From: Solwaraspora sp. WMMD1047
GTDB lineage: Bacteria > Actinomycetota > Actinomycetes > Mycobacteriales > Micromonosporaceae
Length of the DNA stretch: 64,000 bases
Reading direction: 5' to 3'
Assembly (NCBI RefSeq): GCF_029626155.1
Contig: NZ_JARUBL010000001.1
Span: 5,188,501-5,252,500 of the forward strand
A model generated the notes under the pieces. That model was given only the letters and a program-made list of their open reading frames with translations. It made no database searches and had not been told where the DNA came from. The stretch's first letter is position 1, and each line of letters opens with the position of its first letter. The position numbers and the translations under genes are program-made. Of this stretch, positions 37,101 through 45,541 are shown one piece after another.

Positions 37101-37810
37101 CGCCGCTGCCGACGTTCAGCGAGCAGGCGAAGCGCTGGGGTTACGCGGACCCGGACGGGCAGCTCGTGGTCGCACCGAACTACGCCGACGCGCAGCCGTT
37201 CCGCGACGGCGTCGCCTGGGTACGCCGGCCGGAGGCCCGGACCTGGGAACTGATCGACGAGTCGGGCGCCACCCTGATCGACGCGTCCACCGGGTACCTC
37301 AACGTCGGGTCGTTCAACGACGGGCTGGCCTGGGTGTCCCGCGACGGCGCCCGGACCTGGATCGCGATCGACAAGACGAACCGGGCGGTGATCACCGTCG
37401 GCTACGACGACGTCCGTCCGTTCCGGCGCGGCATCGCCGCGATCCGCCGGCTCGGGGTCTGGGGCGCCGTCGACAAGACCGGCAAGGTGGTGGTGGCGCC
37501 CCGGTACGACGGCTTCACCACCGCGCTCACCGACGGCCGCTACATCGACGGCTTCACCGACGAGGGCCTGGCGATCGTCGACATGGGCGGCCGCAAGGGG
37601 GTCATCGACCGGACCGGCAAGGTGCTGGTGGCGCCGGTCCACCCGGCCCTGGTCATCCACCCGGTGGCGTTCCTGATCGGCAGCGGTACCGGCAAGTGGG
37701 GCGCGCTGGACCGGCGCGGCGCCCCGCTCATCGACGCCTACCACCCCAGCCGCACCGCGGTGATGGACGAGATCGACCGGCTGCTGGCGGACACCAAGCC
37801 GGTGCTGTGA
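34154..37810 (+). CDS. Large protein: disordered charged repeats, TPR-like helices, WG repeats
   Basis: A 1218-residue protein in three parts. Residues 1 to about 780 are intrinsically disordered: Arg/Asp/Pro/Gly-rich, with an 8-residue RDQRDAPA-type unit repeated three times near residue 275 and later GDRVQPG repeats; this part turns acidic and Ser/Thr/Pro-rich after about residue 520. Residues about 790-960 form TPR-like helical pairs (LLSLRAVVSRILGDLGKALA, RLAHVLQWRGEFDEADRLFE, AGRSCYDQGRYMEACNHFEK). Residues about 990-1200 contain at least four WG (KWG) repeats: WGYADPDGQLVVAP, VWGAVDKTGKVVVAPRY, KGVIDRTGKVLVAPV and KWGALDRRGAPLID. There is no signal peptide. WG repeats are protein-binding beta-structures; the protein may be a scaffold. 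Function is unknown. Confidence 0.85.
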   Translation: MTIDRYPTRWGEETADPDWVTAPTAEWEAVFPGQRYPGDHGDHGAAEPRPRRPGERPAGPAGRATVFGPNGDPARAPDGFDADGYDQAGAPGGDRRRPGRNGRGRDRDAWEPDGWEEPDERAGLRPDKRGGPRPDERGRPRPDERGGVRPGRRDLDPADEGRRAGRDGRGAPPGGRPTWSEPHDPAPVSASRSGPSGAKWLDDPPEPQWLDDPPEPLGRGRPAQRPAPARRDGPPPGRGEPPRRGEPIRPGEAARRDEPGRRDEPVRRAAPLRDQRDAPARDQREAPVRDQREAARRDEPGRRDRPARRDDQIRRDEHLDGPQRDGPRHDEPTYDGPRRGRSQRAGQRHDGPQRDGPQREGPRRGEPLRPAAYGAPPGPPPAQGWRDGAELDAADDDAWFGNDRSAAAPGWAASGRRPDRETPPARQGGRFLDPVEVDGPTRDLRTPPGLARRPDRSTWPERPDRPERLQPGDRVQPGDRVQPGERVQSGAHPEPGDRVERVDRSRPPVAPPAAGLRLEFRTGATTGRAEESAPPARPALDADDAPVSPAGSTDRAEPHGVGPSGTAGDRSGDAARVGTDHRHRAAGADRADQDDQAEWADIEPASSGPVDGPPVEPASSRLGEPELIVVGRREIPEPRDPGDDAATTTPPVGSPSSESPAPDSDEPTTGSAAEVAGAGYDPLTDPIREPLAESVLASPTDPVAEQKPDPLTDPIPADQLPDPDLASTAPADSVVASPDTVLPVGPASGAATALSAPTMLAPIVRTDDPPPTESAAPAEPERPADPEHVLATYQWRFHHETLRELVEDPDELRAIRDRLTEKLDPATDNRTRARLLSLRAVVSRILGDLGKALADGKLGLAHAEATGELRRIAIAQARLAHVLQWRGEFDEADRLFEEANSSELPDRLRATMHEHAGRSCYDQGRYMEACNHFEKALELRKVEDPELIARTELALDAVFSRVAQNGWGPYPRTREEVLRLHRPPLPTFSEQAKRWGYADPDGQLVVAPNYADAQPFRDGVAWVRRPEARTWELIDESGATLIDASTGYLNVGSFNDGLAWVSRDGARTWIAIDKTNRAVITVGYDDVRPFRRGIAAIRRLGVWGAVDKTGKVVVAPRYDGFTTALTDGRYIDGFTDEGLAIVDMGGRKGVIDRTGKVLVAPVHPALVIHPVAFLIGSGTGKWGALDRRGAPLIDAYHPSRTAVMDEIDRLLADTKPVL
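34970..35031 (+). repeat. 24-base direct repeats coding for charged units
   Basis: CGCGACCAGCGCGA occurs at 34970-34983, 34994-35007 and 35018-35031, a constant 24-base period (8 codons, RDQR[DE]APx). The surrounding 400 bases hold many looser variants (RRDEPGRRDE, DGPQRDGPQ). Confidence 0.85.
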
Positions 37811-37862
37811 GCCGCCCGGCGCCTTCGGGTGGACGGGCCGGCCTGGCGTTAGGGTCGACGGT

Positions 37863-38861
37863 ATGGAATTCCGACACCTTGGCCGCTCCGGCCTGATCAT
37901 CAGCGAGATCTCGTACGGAAACTGGATCACTCACGGTTCGCAGGTCGAGGAGGAGGCCGCGGCGGCGTGCGTGCGCGCGGCGCTGGACTCGGGTATCACC
38001 AGCTTCGACACGGCCGACGTGTACGCCGGCACCCGGGCCGAGGAGGTGCTCGGTCGGGCGCTGCGCGGCGAGCGCCGGGAAGGGCTGGAGATCTTCACGA
38101 AGGTCTTCTGGCCGACCGGCCCGGGACGCAACGACCGGGGCCTGTCGCGCAAGCACATCATGGAGTCGATCAATGGCTCGCTGCGCCGGCTGCAGACCGA
38201 CTACGTGGATCTCTATCAGGCGCACCGGTTCGACTACTCGACGCCGCTGGAGGAGACGATGGTGGCGTTCGCCGACATCGTGCACGCCGGCAAGGCGCAC
38301 TACATCGGCGTGTCCGAGTGGCAGGCGTCGCAGATCCGCGAGGCGCACGAGCTGGCCCGGGAGCTGAAGATCCAGCTGGTCTCCAACCAGCCGCAGTACT
38401 CGATGCTCTGGCGGGTCATCGAGTCCGAGGTCGTCCCCACCTCGGAGGAGCTCGGCCTCGGCCAGATCGTCTTCTCGCCGATCGCCCAGGGGGTGCTCTC
38501 CGGCAAGTACGTTCCCGGTCAGGCGCCGCCGGCCGGTTCCCGGGCCACCGACGACAAGTCCGGCGCCGGGTTCATCGCCCGGTTCATGACCGACGAGGTG
38601 CTCGGCACGGTGCAGCGGCTCAAGCCGCTCGCCGACCAGGCCGGCCTGAGCATGGCCCAGCTGGCGATCGCCTGGGTGCTGCAGAACCCGAACGTCTCGT
38701 CGGCGATCGTCGGGGCGTCCCGGCCGGAGCAGGTGTTCGACAACGTCAAGGCCAGCGGCGTGAAGCTCGACGCCGACCTGCTCAAGAAGATCGACGAGAT
38801 CGTCGAGCCGATCACCGAGCGCGACCCGGGCAAGACCCAGAGCCCGGCCGAACGGCCCTGA
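37863..38861 (+). CDS. Aldo/keto reductase
   Basis: NADPH-dependent (alpha/beta)8 reductase of 332 residues, closest in style to the voltage-gated K+ channel beta-subunit-like (YghZ/KCAB) branch. Catalytic tetrad: Asp and Tyr in SFDTADVYAG, Lys in EIFTKVFWP, His in LYQAHRFD. The cofactor-binding end is IVGASRPEQVFDNVKAS. Physiological substrate unknown. It ends at a hairpin shared with the convergent protease gene. Confidence 0.93.
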   Translation: MEFRHLGRSGLIISEISYGNWITHGSQVEEEAAAACVRAALDSGITSFDTADVYAGTRAEEVLGRALRGERREGLEIFTKVFWPTGPGRNDRGLSRKHIMESINGSLRRLQTDYVDLYQAHRFDYSTPLEETMVAFADIVHAGKAHYIGVSEWQASQIREAHELARELKIQLVSNQPQYSMLWRVIESEVVPTSEELGLGQIVFSPIAQGVLSGKYVPGQAPPAGSRATDDKSGAGFIARFMTDEVLGTVQRLKPLADQAGLSMAQLAIAWVLQNPNVSSAIVGASRPEQVFDNVKASGVKLDADLLKKIDEIVEPITERDPGKTQSPAERP

Positions 38862-38866
38862 TCGTC

Positions 38867-38908
38867 CGCGCCCGGTGTCCGTCGACGCGTCGGCGGGCGC
38901 CGGGCGCG
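38867..38908. terminator. Hairpin between aldo/keto reductase and protease genes
   Basis: CGCGCCCGG at 38867-38875 pairs perfectly with CCGGGCGCG at 38900-38908, between converging genes. Confidence 0.55.
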
Positions 38909-38917
38909 ACGGCCCGG

Positions 38918-39715
38918 TCAGAAGGACCAGAAGCGGATCAGGTCCAGGCCGGCGGAGTAGAGGGCGGGCGGCAGTCCGATCGCGTCGGCGACGGCGAACA
39001 CGGCCGCGAAGAACCAGCCGCCGACCCGCGGGTTCCACAGCAGGGCGAACAGCAGCAGGAAGCCGAACGGGGCGAGCAGGTCGTAGCCGCGCCGCCACTG
39101 CGGCGACAGCCACGGCGCGAGCATGTTGCCGCCGTCCAGGCCCGGCACCGGCAGCAGGTTCAGCACGCTCGCGGTCAACTGCAGGAACGCCAGCAGCGCC
39201 ACCCCGGCCCAGAACGGCGGATGGGCCGACACCTGCACCCCGATCGCGAACGGCAGCACCAGCAGCAGGGTGAACGCCACGTTGGTCGCCGGGCCGGCGA
39301 GGCTGACCAGGGTGTGCCGCAGCCGCCCGGGGATCCGGTGCCGGTCGACCCAGACGGCGCCGCCGGGCAGGCCGATGCCGCCCAGCAGCACCACCACGAC
39401 CGGCAGCACGATGGAGAGCAACGGGTGGCTGTAGCGCAGCGGGTTGAGCGTGAGGTAGCCGCGGTGCGCCACCGCCCGGTCCCCGGCCCGGAACGCGATC
39501 ACCGCGTGCGCGTACTCGTGCAGGCAGAGTGAGACCAGCCAGCCGGCGACCACGAAGACGAAGACCGCCAGCCGGGGGCTGCCGACCTCGTGCCAGGCGA
39601 GCAGTCCGCCGCCGACGAAGGCCGCCACCAGGGCGAGGAAGATCGGGCTCGGCCGGAACGCCTCCCGGGGTACGCCGAGCAGCAGCCGCCCGTCGTCCGA
39701 CCAGCCGTTGGCCAT
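38918..39715 (-). CDS. Site-2 protease family membrane metalloprotease
   Basis: An integral membrane zinc protease of the S2P/M50 family, 265 residues, about six hydrophobic segments. Zinc ligands: HEYAH (LCLHEYAHAVIAFRAGD) and the Asp in NLLPVPGLDGGNML. There is no PDZ domain, so it is of the minimal S2P type. These enzymes cleave membrane-anchored regulators within the bilayer; the substrate is not visible here. The 66-residue gene lies 5 bases upstream in the same operon. Confidence 0.9.
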   Translation of the reverse strand: MANGWSDDGRLLLGVPREAFRPSPIFLALVAAFVGGGLLAWHEVGSPRLAVFVFVVAGWLVSLCLHEYAHAVIAFRAGDRAVAHRGYLTLNPLRYSHPLLSIVLPVVVVLLGGIGLPGGAVWVDRHRIPGRLRHTLVSLAGPATNVAFTLLLVLPFAIGVQVSAHPPFWAGVALLAFLQLTASVLNLLPVPGLDGGNMLAPWLSPQWRRGYDLLAPFGFLLLFALLWNPRVGGWFFAAVFAVADAIGLPPALYSAGLDLIRFWSF

Positions 39716-39720
39716 CGCGG

Positions 39721-39921
39721 CTACTCGGCCGCCGGCAGCAGACTCATCCGGTACTCCAGCCGGTCGTCCTCGACGAGGGCGACCGAGGTGACGCCGGTGG
39801 CAGCCAACTCACGCCACATCTGGCCGATCCAGGACTCGGCGTCGGCCTGGCTGCCGAACGTCTCGGTCGGCCCGCTCACCGCCTTGCCGTCCGCGCCCTC
39901 GTATCGCCAGCTCCATGGCAT
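39721..39921 (-). CDS. Small conserved actinobacterial protein
   Basis: A 66-residue soluble protein starting MPWSWRYEGADGKAVSGPTE, with SQADAESWIGQMWRELAATG in the middle. I recognise the pattern from small actinobacterial proteins but know no function. ATG at 39921 has GGGGAGA about 8 bases upstream. Five bases separate it from the site-2 protease gene, so the pair forms an operon. Confidence 0.72.
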   Translation of the reverse strand: MPWSWRYEGADGKAVSGPTETFGSQADAESWIGQMWRELAATGVTSVALVEDDRLEYRMSLLPAAE

Positions 39922-40033
39922 GTTCCGTCTCCCCTCGCCGACCAACCCCCGCCAGCCTAGTCGGCGCGGGCGGCCGATCGCCCCGGTGACCTCCCCCACC
40001 GGAAACCGTGGGCCGGAGGCTTAAGGTACGGGC

Positions 40034-42088
40034 ATGTCGCTGCACGGTTGGAACACGATCCTGGTGCTCGGCGGGATCCGGTCCGGAAAGTCGGAGTTCG
40101 CCGAGGAGCTGGTTGGTGACGCCGGAAACGTACGGTATGTCGCTACGGCCGCTGCCCCCGGCGCCGATGATCCCGAGTGGATCGCCCGGATCGAAACGCA
40201 CCGGCAGCGACGACCGGAGAACTGGACCATCGAGGAGACCAGCGCCGACCCGGCCCGGCTGATCGAGGTGATCTCGGCCGCCGGTCCGGCCGACACGCTC
40301 CTGGTCGACGACCTCGGCGGCTGGGTCACCGTCCTGCTCGACCCCGCCCACCAGCCGGCCGACGACGTCGCCACGATCGCGGAGCTGGCCGCGGCGGTCG
40401 CCGCCTGCGCGGCCCGGCTGGTGCTGGTCAGCTCCGAGGTGGGGCTGTCGATGGTGCCGCTGACCCCGGTCGGCCGGGCGTTCGCCGACGCGCTCGGTTC
40501 GGCGAACCGCGCGCTGGCCGACGCCTGCGACGCGGTGGTGCTGGTGGTCGCCGGCCAGCCCGCCTGGCTCAAGCCGACCCAACCGGCCCAAGCAGCGCAA
40601 GCAGGTCAGGTGGCTCCACCGGCTCAACCAGTCGAAGAAGCCCCGGCAACCCCGGCACCGGTCGAGCCCAGGCCGGCGGTGCTCACGCCCAGCGTGCCGC
40701 CGGCCGAGCCCAGTTCGCAGGCGCCCGCCGCGTCGGAGATCAGCACGCCGGCCGCACCGGATGCCGGCTGGGCCGCCCCGACGATGAGCCTGCCGGTGGT
40801 CGCCACCGGCCTGGTGATCCAGCCGGCGATGGAGCTGCCGATGCCGGCCGAAGCGGCCGGCGCCGACGCCCTGGACCGGCTGACCACCCTCGACCTCCCC
40901 GGCGCCGGCCTGGGCAACCTGGCGGAGGTGGTCAGCTTCGCCGCCGCCACCCAGGGCACCCCCGCACCGGAGCCGTGGCGGTCGGTGCGGGTCATGCTGC
41001 TGCACGGCGACCATTCCGGCGGCGCCGCCGCCGGCACCGTCCCCGGCGAGTCGACCCGCCGGGCCGATCTGGCGCGCTCCGGCGAGGGTCCGCTGGCCCG
41101 GCTGGCCGCCGAGGCCGGCGCCACCCTGCAGGTGATCGACGCGCCGACGGCCGCGCCGATCGAGGCCGGTCCCGCGCTCGTCGATACGGCGATCGACGCC
41201 GCCCTGCGGTTCGGCTGGCAGCTCGCCGAGGACGCCGTCGAGGCCGGCGTACGGGTGATCGTGTTGGGCGCGTGCGGCGCCGGTAGCGAGACGGCCAGCG
41301 CCGCCGTGCTCGCCGCCACCGCCGGCGCCGAACCGGCCGCCGTGCTCGCGCGGGTGCTCGCCCCGGGCGGCCTGGTGGACGACACCGCCTGGATGGTCCG
41401 GTGCGCCACCGTCCGGGACGCCCTGCACCGCACCCGGCGCGGTACCCGCACCGCCAAGGAGGTCCTGGCGGAGCTGGGCGGCGGCGACATCGCGATCGCC
41501 ACCGGCATCCTGCTCGGCGCGACCGCCCGGCGTACCCCGGTGCTGCTGGACGGCCCGGTGGGCGTCGCGGCCGCCCTGATCAGCCGGGACCTGGCCGGGC
41601 AGGCCCGGCACTGGTGCCTGCTGGCCGACCACGGCGGCCACCCGACGGTGCGGCACGCCGCCGACGTTCTCGGCCTGACCCCGCTGTTCGACCTGCGGCT
41701 GGACCTCGGCGAGGGCGCCACCGCGCTGGCCACCCTCCCGCTGCTGCGGTCCGCGCTCGCGCTGGCCGCCACGCTGCCGGTGCACCCGGCGCTCGCCCCG
41801 ACCACCGAGCCGGAGTCGGACGGCTGGCAGCCGGAACCGGCCGACGACGAGCCGGCCGGGCCGACCGACGCCCGCCCGGACGACAACCGCGCGGACGTCG
41901 ACCGAGCGGACGTCGACCGAGCGGACAAGAACCGCGCGGACGACAGCGAGTTCATCGAGCCGGAGCCGGCCGGTCCTGGCCCGGCCGCCGCCGACCGGCC
42001 GGAGGCCACCGGGGAAGCGGCCGGCAACGGCGGGCGGGCGGCGTCCGATGTACCGGCCGGCGGGACAACGGCACCGCACGGTGCCTGA
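40034..42088 (+). CDS. CobU-CobT fusion for cobalamin nucleotide-loop assembly
   Basis: The N-terminal domain (residues about 1-185) is adenosylcobinamide kinase/guanylyltransferase: P-loop GGIRSGKS at 13-20, RYVATAAAPGADDPEWIARI, THRQRRPENW and SSEVGLSMVPLTPVGR. A Pro/Ala/Gln-rich linker follows (about 186-250). Residues about 250-590 are a CobT-type phosphoribosyltransferase that makes alpha-ribazole phosphate (GAGLGNLAEVVSFAA, DDTAWMVRC, LADHGGHPTVRHAADVLG, LGEGATALATLPLL). The usual GExGIGNTT loop reads GACGAGSETAS. The acidic tail (about 600-684) has DRAD repeats. The gene overlaps cobS by 8 bases. Confidence 0.88.
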   Translation: MSLHGWNTILVLGGIRSGKSEFAEELVGDAGNVRYVATAAAPGADDPEWIARIETHRQRRPENWTIEETSADPARLIEVISAAGPADTLLVDDLGGWVTVLLDPAHQPADDVATIAELAAAVAACAARLVLVSSEVGLSMVPLTPVGRAFADALGSANRALADACDAVVLVVAGQPAWLKPTQPAQAAQAGQVAPPAQPVEEAPATPAPVEPRPAVLTPSVPPAEPSSQAPAASEISTPAAPDAGWAAPTMSLPVVATGLVIQPAMELPMPAEAAGADALDRLTTLDLPGAGLGNLAEVVSFAAATQGTPAPEPWRSVRVMLLHGDHSGGAAAGTVPGESTRRADLARSGEGPLARLAAEAGATLQVIDAPTAAPIEAGPALVDTAIDAALRFGWQLAEDAVEAGVRVIVLGACGAGSETASAAVLAATAGAEPAAVLARVLAPGGLVDDTAWMVRCATVRDALHRTRRGTRTAKEVLAELGGGDIAIATGILLGATARRTPVLLDGPVGVAAALISRDLAGQARHWCLLADHGGHPTVRHAADVLGLTPLFDLRLDLGEGATALATLPLLRSALALAATLPVHPALAPTTEPESDGWQPEPADDEPAGPTDARPDDNRADVDRADVDRADKNRADDSEFIEPEPAGPGPAAADRPEATGEAAGNGGRAASDVPAGGTTAPHGA

Positions 42089-42854
42089 CGGCCGGCTGTC
42101 GGCCGGCGTCCGGTTGGCGCTGACCACCTTCACCATCGCCCCGCTGTCGGTGCGGCGGGTGGACCGGTCGACGGCCGCGGTGGCGATGACGCTGGCGCCG
42201 GCCGTCGGCGCGCTGCTCGGCACACTGCTCGGTGCGGTGCTGGTCGGGCTCGTGGCGGCCGGCGCACCCGCCGCGGTGGCCGGGGCGGTGACCGTGGCGG
42301 CCGGGGCCCTGCTGACCCGGGGTCTGCACCTGGACGGCCTCGCCGACACCGTCGACGCGCTCGGCTCCTACCGCACCGGCGCCGACGCGCTGGCGATCAT
42401 GAAGAAGCCGGACGTCGGCCCGTTCGGCGTCGCGGCGCTGGTGCTCGTACTCCTGATTCAGGCCGGCGCGCTCGCGGCGCTGGCCGGCCGGTCCTGGCCG
42501 GCGGCCGTCCTCGGGGTGGCCGCCGCCGTGGCGACCGGCCGGCTGGCGGTGAGCTGGGCCTGCCGGCGCGGCGTTCCCGCCGCCCGCCCCGACGGCCTCG
42601 GCGCGCTGGTCGCCGGCACGGTCGGCGGGCCGGCGCTGGTGGTGGCGACGGCCGCCGTCGTCGGTCTGGCGGTGGCCGCGGTGCCGGGCCGCCCGTGGCA
42701 CGGGCCACTCGCCGTGGCGATCGCCGTCGGCACCGTCGGGCTGCTGCTCCACCATGTGGTACGCCGGTTCGGCGGGATCACCGGCGACGTGCTCGGCGCC
42801 GCTGTCGAGGTGGCCACCACGCTGGTCTACCTGGGACTGCTGCTGACCGGCTGA
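42081..42854 (+). CDS. cobS: Adenosylcobinamide-GDP ribazoletransferase (cobalamin synthase)
   Basis: Integral membrane enzyme that joins adenosylcobinamide-GDP with alpha-ribazole phosphate, the last assembly step of cobalamin. Hallmarks: LTTFTIAPL, RGLHLDGLADTVDALGSY and RTGADALAIMKKPDVGPFGV. GTG at 42081 overlaps the end of the CobU-CobT gene by 8 bases; an ATG at 42048 is possible but adds only low-complexity residues. 257 residues. Confidence 0.92.
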   Translation: MPDGRLSAGVRLALTTFTIAPLSVRRVDRSTAAVAMTLAPAVGALLGTLLGAVLVGLVAAGAPAAVAGAVTVAAGALLTRGLHLDGLADTVDALGSYRTGADALAIMKKPDVGPFGVAALVLVLLIQAGALAALAGRSWPAAVLGVAAAVATGRLAVSWACRRGVPAARPDGLGALVAGTVGGPALVVATAAVVGLAVAAVPGRPWHGPLAVAIAVGTVGLLLHHVVRRFGGITGDVLGAAVEVATTLVYLGLLLTG

Positions 42855-42928
42855 TCCGGGCCGGCGAGCCGGGTAGCGTTTCAGAGCAGGAGACAACACC
42901 GGCACACCGTCGAGTGGGAGCAGCTTTC

Positions 42929-44212
42929 ATGATCATTACCGACGACTTCCTGCCCGTGCCGGTGCCGGAGTCCCTGACCGCCACCTACCTGGTGCCCATC
43001 CGGGGTCGGCTGGACGTCCCGCCGGCCGAGGCGGTCGCGGCGCTCGGTGGGCGGCTCTCCGCACCGGTCCGTGACCTCGCCCGGCAGCTGCTGGCCAGCC
43101 CGCTGATGTCGGTCGACACCCGCCCGATCAGCGACTTCCCGCATCTGCCGCCGGACCTGCTCACCGCGTTCGGCGCCACCGCCGAGCAACTGGACCGGCT
43201 GGCCGCGGCGACCAGCCTGGTGGTGGTCCAGGCCAGCTACCGGCCCGGCTGGCCGCCGGCCCACGAGTGGGGCGCCCGCGCGGTCGCCGCCGCCCTCGCC
43301 GAGGCCGCCGGCGGTGACCTGGTCGACGTCTTCGGCCTGCAGTTCCTCGATCCCGCCGCCGCCCTGCGCTCGCTCCCCGACGACGAGGGGCGGATCCGGC
43401 TGGTCGACTGGGTGCTGGTCCCCTACTCCTCCGACGACGGTGGGCTCTGGTTCACCACCAAGGGCCTGCGCCGCTTCGGCCTGCTGGAGCTGCAGACGCA
43501 GGGGGTACCGGCCCACCTGACCCGGGCCTGGGGCGCGGTGATGACCGGGGTGGCCCGGCGACTGCTGCGGACCTGGACCGACGGGCTGGCCGAGCCGGAG
43601 GTGCCGGCGTTCGTCCAACTTCCGGTGCTGACCGCCGTGACCGGCCACGACATCGCGGTGGCGTACGGGAACCCGCAGCAGCACGAGACCTCCGGACCGG
43701 CCCTGCTGCGGCTCGAACTGGACCCGGCCACCGATCCGGAGGCGGACTCCTTCCTGTCGCTGCGCCCGCCGGGCAACTCCGACGGCGGCGGCGGCCGCTA
43801 CTTCGCGACCGTCTGCGCCACGCTCTTCGGCGAGACCGGCTCAGACGTGCGCTACGCCCGGCCGGACGACGCGATGTCCCGGGCGATCGCCACCGCCCGC
43901 GACGGCCTGCCCGGCATCCGGGAACGGTTCCTCGCCGACACCCTCCCCGACGAGGTGCAGCTGCTGGTCAAGTACGGGCTGCCCACCGAGGAGGGGCCGG
44001 AGTTCGTCTGGGCCGGGGTCACCTCGTGGGCCACCCCGGAGCGGATCGTCGGCGCCAGCGCGAGCGACGCCGCCGCCGACCCGGCGGTGCGGATCGGCCA
44101 GCCGGTCGTGGTGGACGCGCTGGACGTGATCGACTGGGCGCTCGTCGACGGCACCGGCGTCGTCGAGGGCGGCTGGACGCAGGCCGTCCTGGACGCCGGC
44201 GAACGCAACTGA
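42929..44212 (+). CDS. Conserved protein with DUF2314-like C-terminus
   Basis: A 427-residue cytosolic protein. The N-terminal two thirds (residues 1-280) are not recognised; they contain VDWVLVPYSSDDGGLWFTTKG and QASYRPGWPPAHEWGARAVA. The last 90 residues resemble DUF2314: EFVWAGVTSWATPERIVGAS, VRIGQPVVVDALDVIDWALVDG and VVEGGWTQAVL. Function unknown. ATG at 42929 has GGGAG eight bases upstream. It converges on gcvT. Confidence 0.75.
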   Translation: MIITDDFLPVPVPESLTATYLVPIRGRLDVPPAEAVAALGGRLSAPVRDLARQLLASPLMSVDTRPISDFPHLPPDLLTAFGATAEQLDRLAAATSLVVVQASYRPGWPPAHEWGARAVAAALAEAAGGDLVDVFGLQFLDPAAALRSLPDDEGRIRLVDWVLVPYSSDDGGLWFTTKGLRRFGLLELQTQGVPAHLTRAWGAVMTGVARRLLRTWTDGLAEPEVPAFVQLPVLTAVTGHDIAVAYGNPQQHETSGPALLRLELDPATDPEADSFLSLRPPGNSDGGGGRYFATVCATLFGETGSDVRYARPDDAMSRAIATARDGLPGIRERFLADTLPDEVQLLVKYGLPTEEGPEFVWAGVTSWATPERIVGASASDAAADPAVRIGQPVVVDALDVIDWALVDGTGVVEGGWTQAVLDAGERN

Positions 44213-44250
44213 CCGACCCACCCGGCGGCTCGGCCGGTCGGGTCGGTCAG
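44209..44250. terminator. Hairpin containing both stop codons (DUF2314-like gene and gcvT)
   Basis: CTGACCGACCC at 44209-44219 pairs perfectly with GGGTCGGTCAG at 44240-44250; each arm carries the stop codon of one of the two converging genes. Confidence 0.7.
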
Positions 44251-45380
44251 CGTACGGACGGTTCGACGAACGGTGGCCGGACCACCCGCATCGCCGACCG
44301 GCGACCCCGCACGTCGACCTCCACGGTCGACCCCTCGGCCAGCCCGGCGTCGGTGGCCAGCAGCGCCAGCCCGATGCCGACCCGGCGGGTCGGCGAGAAC
44401 GTTCCGCTGGTGACCTCGCCGACCGGCTGGTCGCCGGCGTACACGGTCATGCCGGGGCGTGGGATGCCCCGGTCCTGGGCCGCCAGTCCCCACAGCAGCC
44501 GGCGCGGCCCGGCGGCCCGCTCGGCCAGCAACGGCTCCCGCCCCCAGAAGGCGGGCTTGTCCCAGCCCACCGCCCAGCCGGCCCGGGCCTGCACCGGGGT
44601 GATCTCCAGGGACAGATCCTGACCGTGCAGCGGGTAGCCCATCTCGGTGCGCAGGGTGTCGCGGGCGCCCAGCCCGCAGGCGCGCAGGTCGTACCCGGCC
44701 CCGGCGGCGAACAACGCGTCCCAGACCGCGGTCGCCGCGGCGGCCGGCACGACCAGTTCGTAGCCGTGCTCGCCGGTGTACCCGGTCCGGCAGACCACCA
44801 GCGGCACGCCGGTGGCGGCCGCGGCCAGGGTGGCGGTCGAGAAGCTCATGTAGCCGTGCCCGGTGGGCAGGTCGAGGGCGCCGAGCAGGTCGGCCGAGGC
44901 CGGCCCCTGCACGGCCAGCACCGCGTACGCCTCGTGCTCGTCAGTGACGCGCACCCCGGCCGGCGCGGCGGCGGCCAGCCGGCGCACCACCTCGGCGGTG
45001 TTCGCCGCGTTGGGCACCAGGAAGACGTGGTCGTCGGCGTGCAGGTAGGCGATGATGTCGTCCACCACCCCACCGGACGCCTGGTCGCAGCAGAGCGTGT
45101 ACTGCGCCCGTCCCGGCCCGATCCGGCCCAGGTCGTTGCTGAGGCAGGCGTTGACGAAGTCGGCCGCGCCCGGTCCCTGGATCCGCGCCTTGCCCAGGTG
45201 GGACACGTCGAAGACCCCGACGCCGGACCGGACGGCGGCGTGTTCCTTGAGCACGCCGCCACCGGCGTACTCCAGCGGCATGGACCAGCCGCCGAAGGCG
45301 GCGAACTTGGCGCCGAGCTCGGCGTGCCGCTCGTGCAGGGGGGATCGGCGCAGCTGGTCGGGCGGGGACTCGTCGGTCAT
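44247..45380 (-). CDS. gcvT: Aminomethyltransferase (glycine cleavage T protein)
   Basis: T protein of the glycine cleavage system, moving the methylene group from the lipoyl arm of H protein to tetrahydrofolate. Hallmarks: [63 protein letters not shown] and [20 protein letters not shown]. 377 residues. Isolated from gcvP/gcvH here. The 161 bases upstream show no glycine-riboswitch pattern that I can recognise. Confidence 0.95.
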   Translation of the reverse strand: MTDESPPDQLRRSPLHERHAELGAKFAAFGGWSMPLEYAGGGVLKEHAAVRSGVGVFDVSHLGKARIQGPGAADFVNACLSNDLGRIGPGRAQYTLCCDQASGGVVDDIIAYLHADDHVFLVPNAANTAEVVRRLAAAAPAGVRVTDEHEAYAVLAVQGPASADLLGALDLPTGHGYMSFSTATLAAAATGVPLVVCRTGYTGEHGYELVVPAAAATAVWDALFAAGAGYDLRACGLGARDTLRTEMGYPLHGQDLSLEITPVQARAGWAVGWDKPAFWGREPLLAERAAGPRRLLWGLAAQDRGIPRPGMTVYAGDQPVGEVTSGTFSPTRRVGIGLALLATDAGLAEGSTVEVDVRGRRSAMRVVRPPFVEPSVR

Positions 45381-45495
45381 GGGTCGAAACCTACCGGTGG
45401 ATCATCGCCTGGATAGCATCGGTGGGATCCCGGCGGCGACAGTCGGCGGGACAGATTCCGATTCCGGCAGGTAGGTTGCGCCGGAGACCACCGTC

Positions 45496-45520
45496 ACCGG
45501 CCGCTCACAAGGCGGCCGGT
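45496..45520. promoter_or_regulatory. Leader hairpin before pepA
   Basis: ACCGGCCGC at 45496-45504 and its complement at 45512-45520 around a 7-base loop, ending 21 bases before the pepA GTG. It could affect initiation or be part of a regulator site. Confidence 0.4.
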
Positions 45521-45541
45521 CAACCCCGCCGGAGACGCCGA

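Noticed and set aside
37728-39113. Long antisense frame over the aldo/keto reductase gene
   Set aside because: No domain, His/Gly/Arg-rich; the opposite strand encodes a complete reductase with its catalytic tetrad.
39922-40033. Cobalamin riboswitch upstream of the CobU-CobT gene
   Set aside because: No B12-box-like sequence is visible in the 112-base gap.
45381-45541. Glycine riboswitch upstream of gcvT
   Set aside because: No tandem aptamer-like conserved segments were seen, and the leader is too short and unstructured in the gcvT direction.
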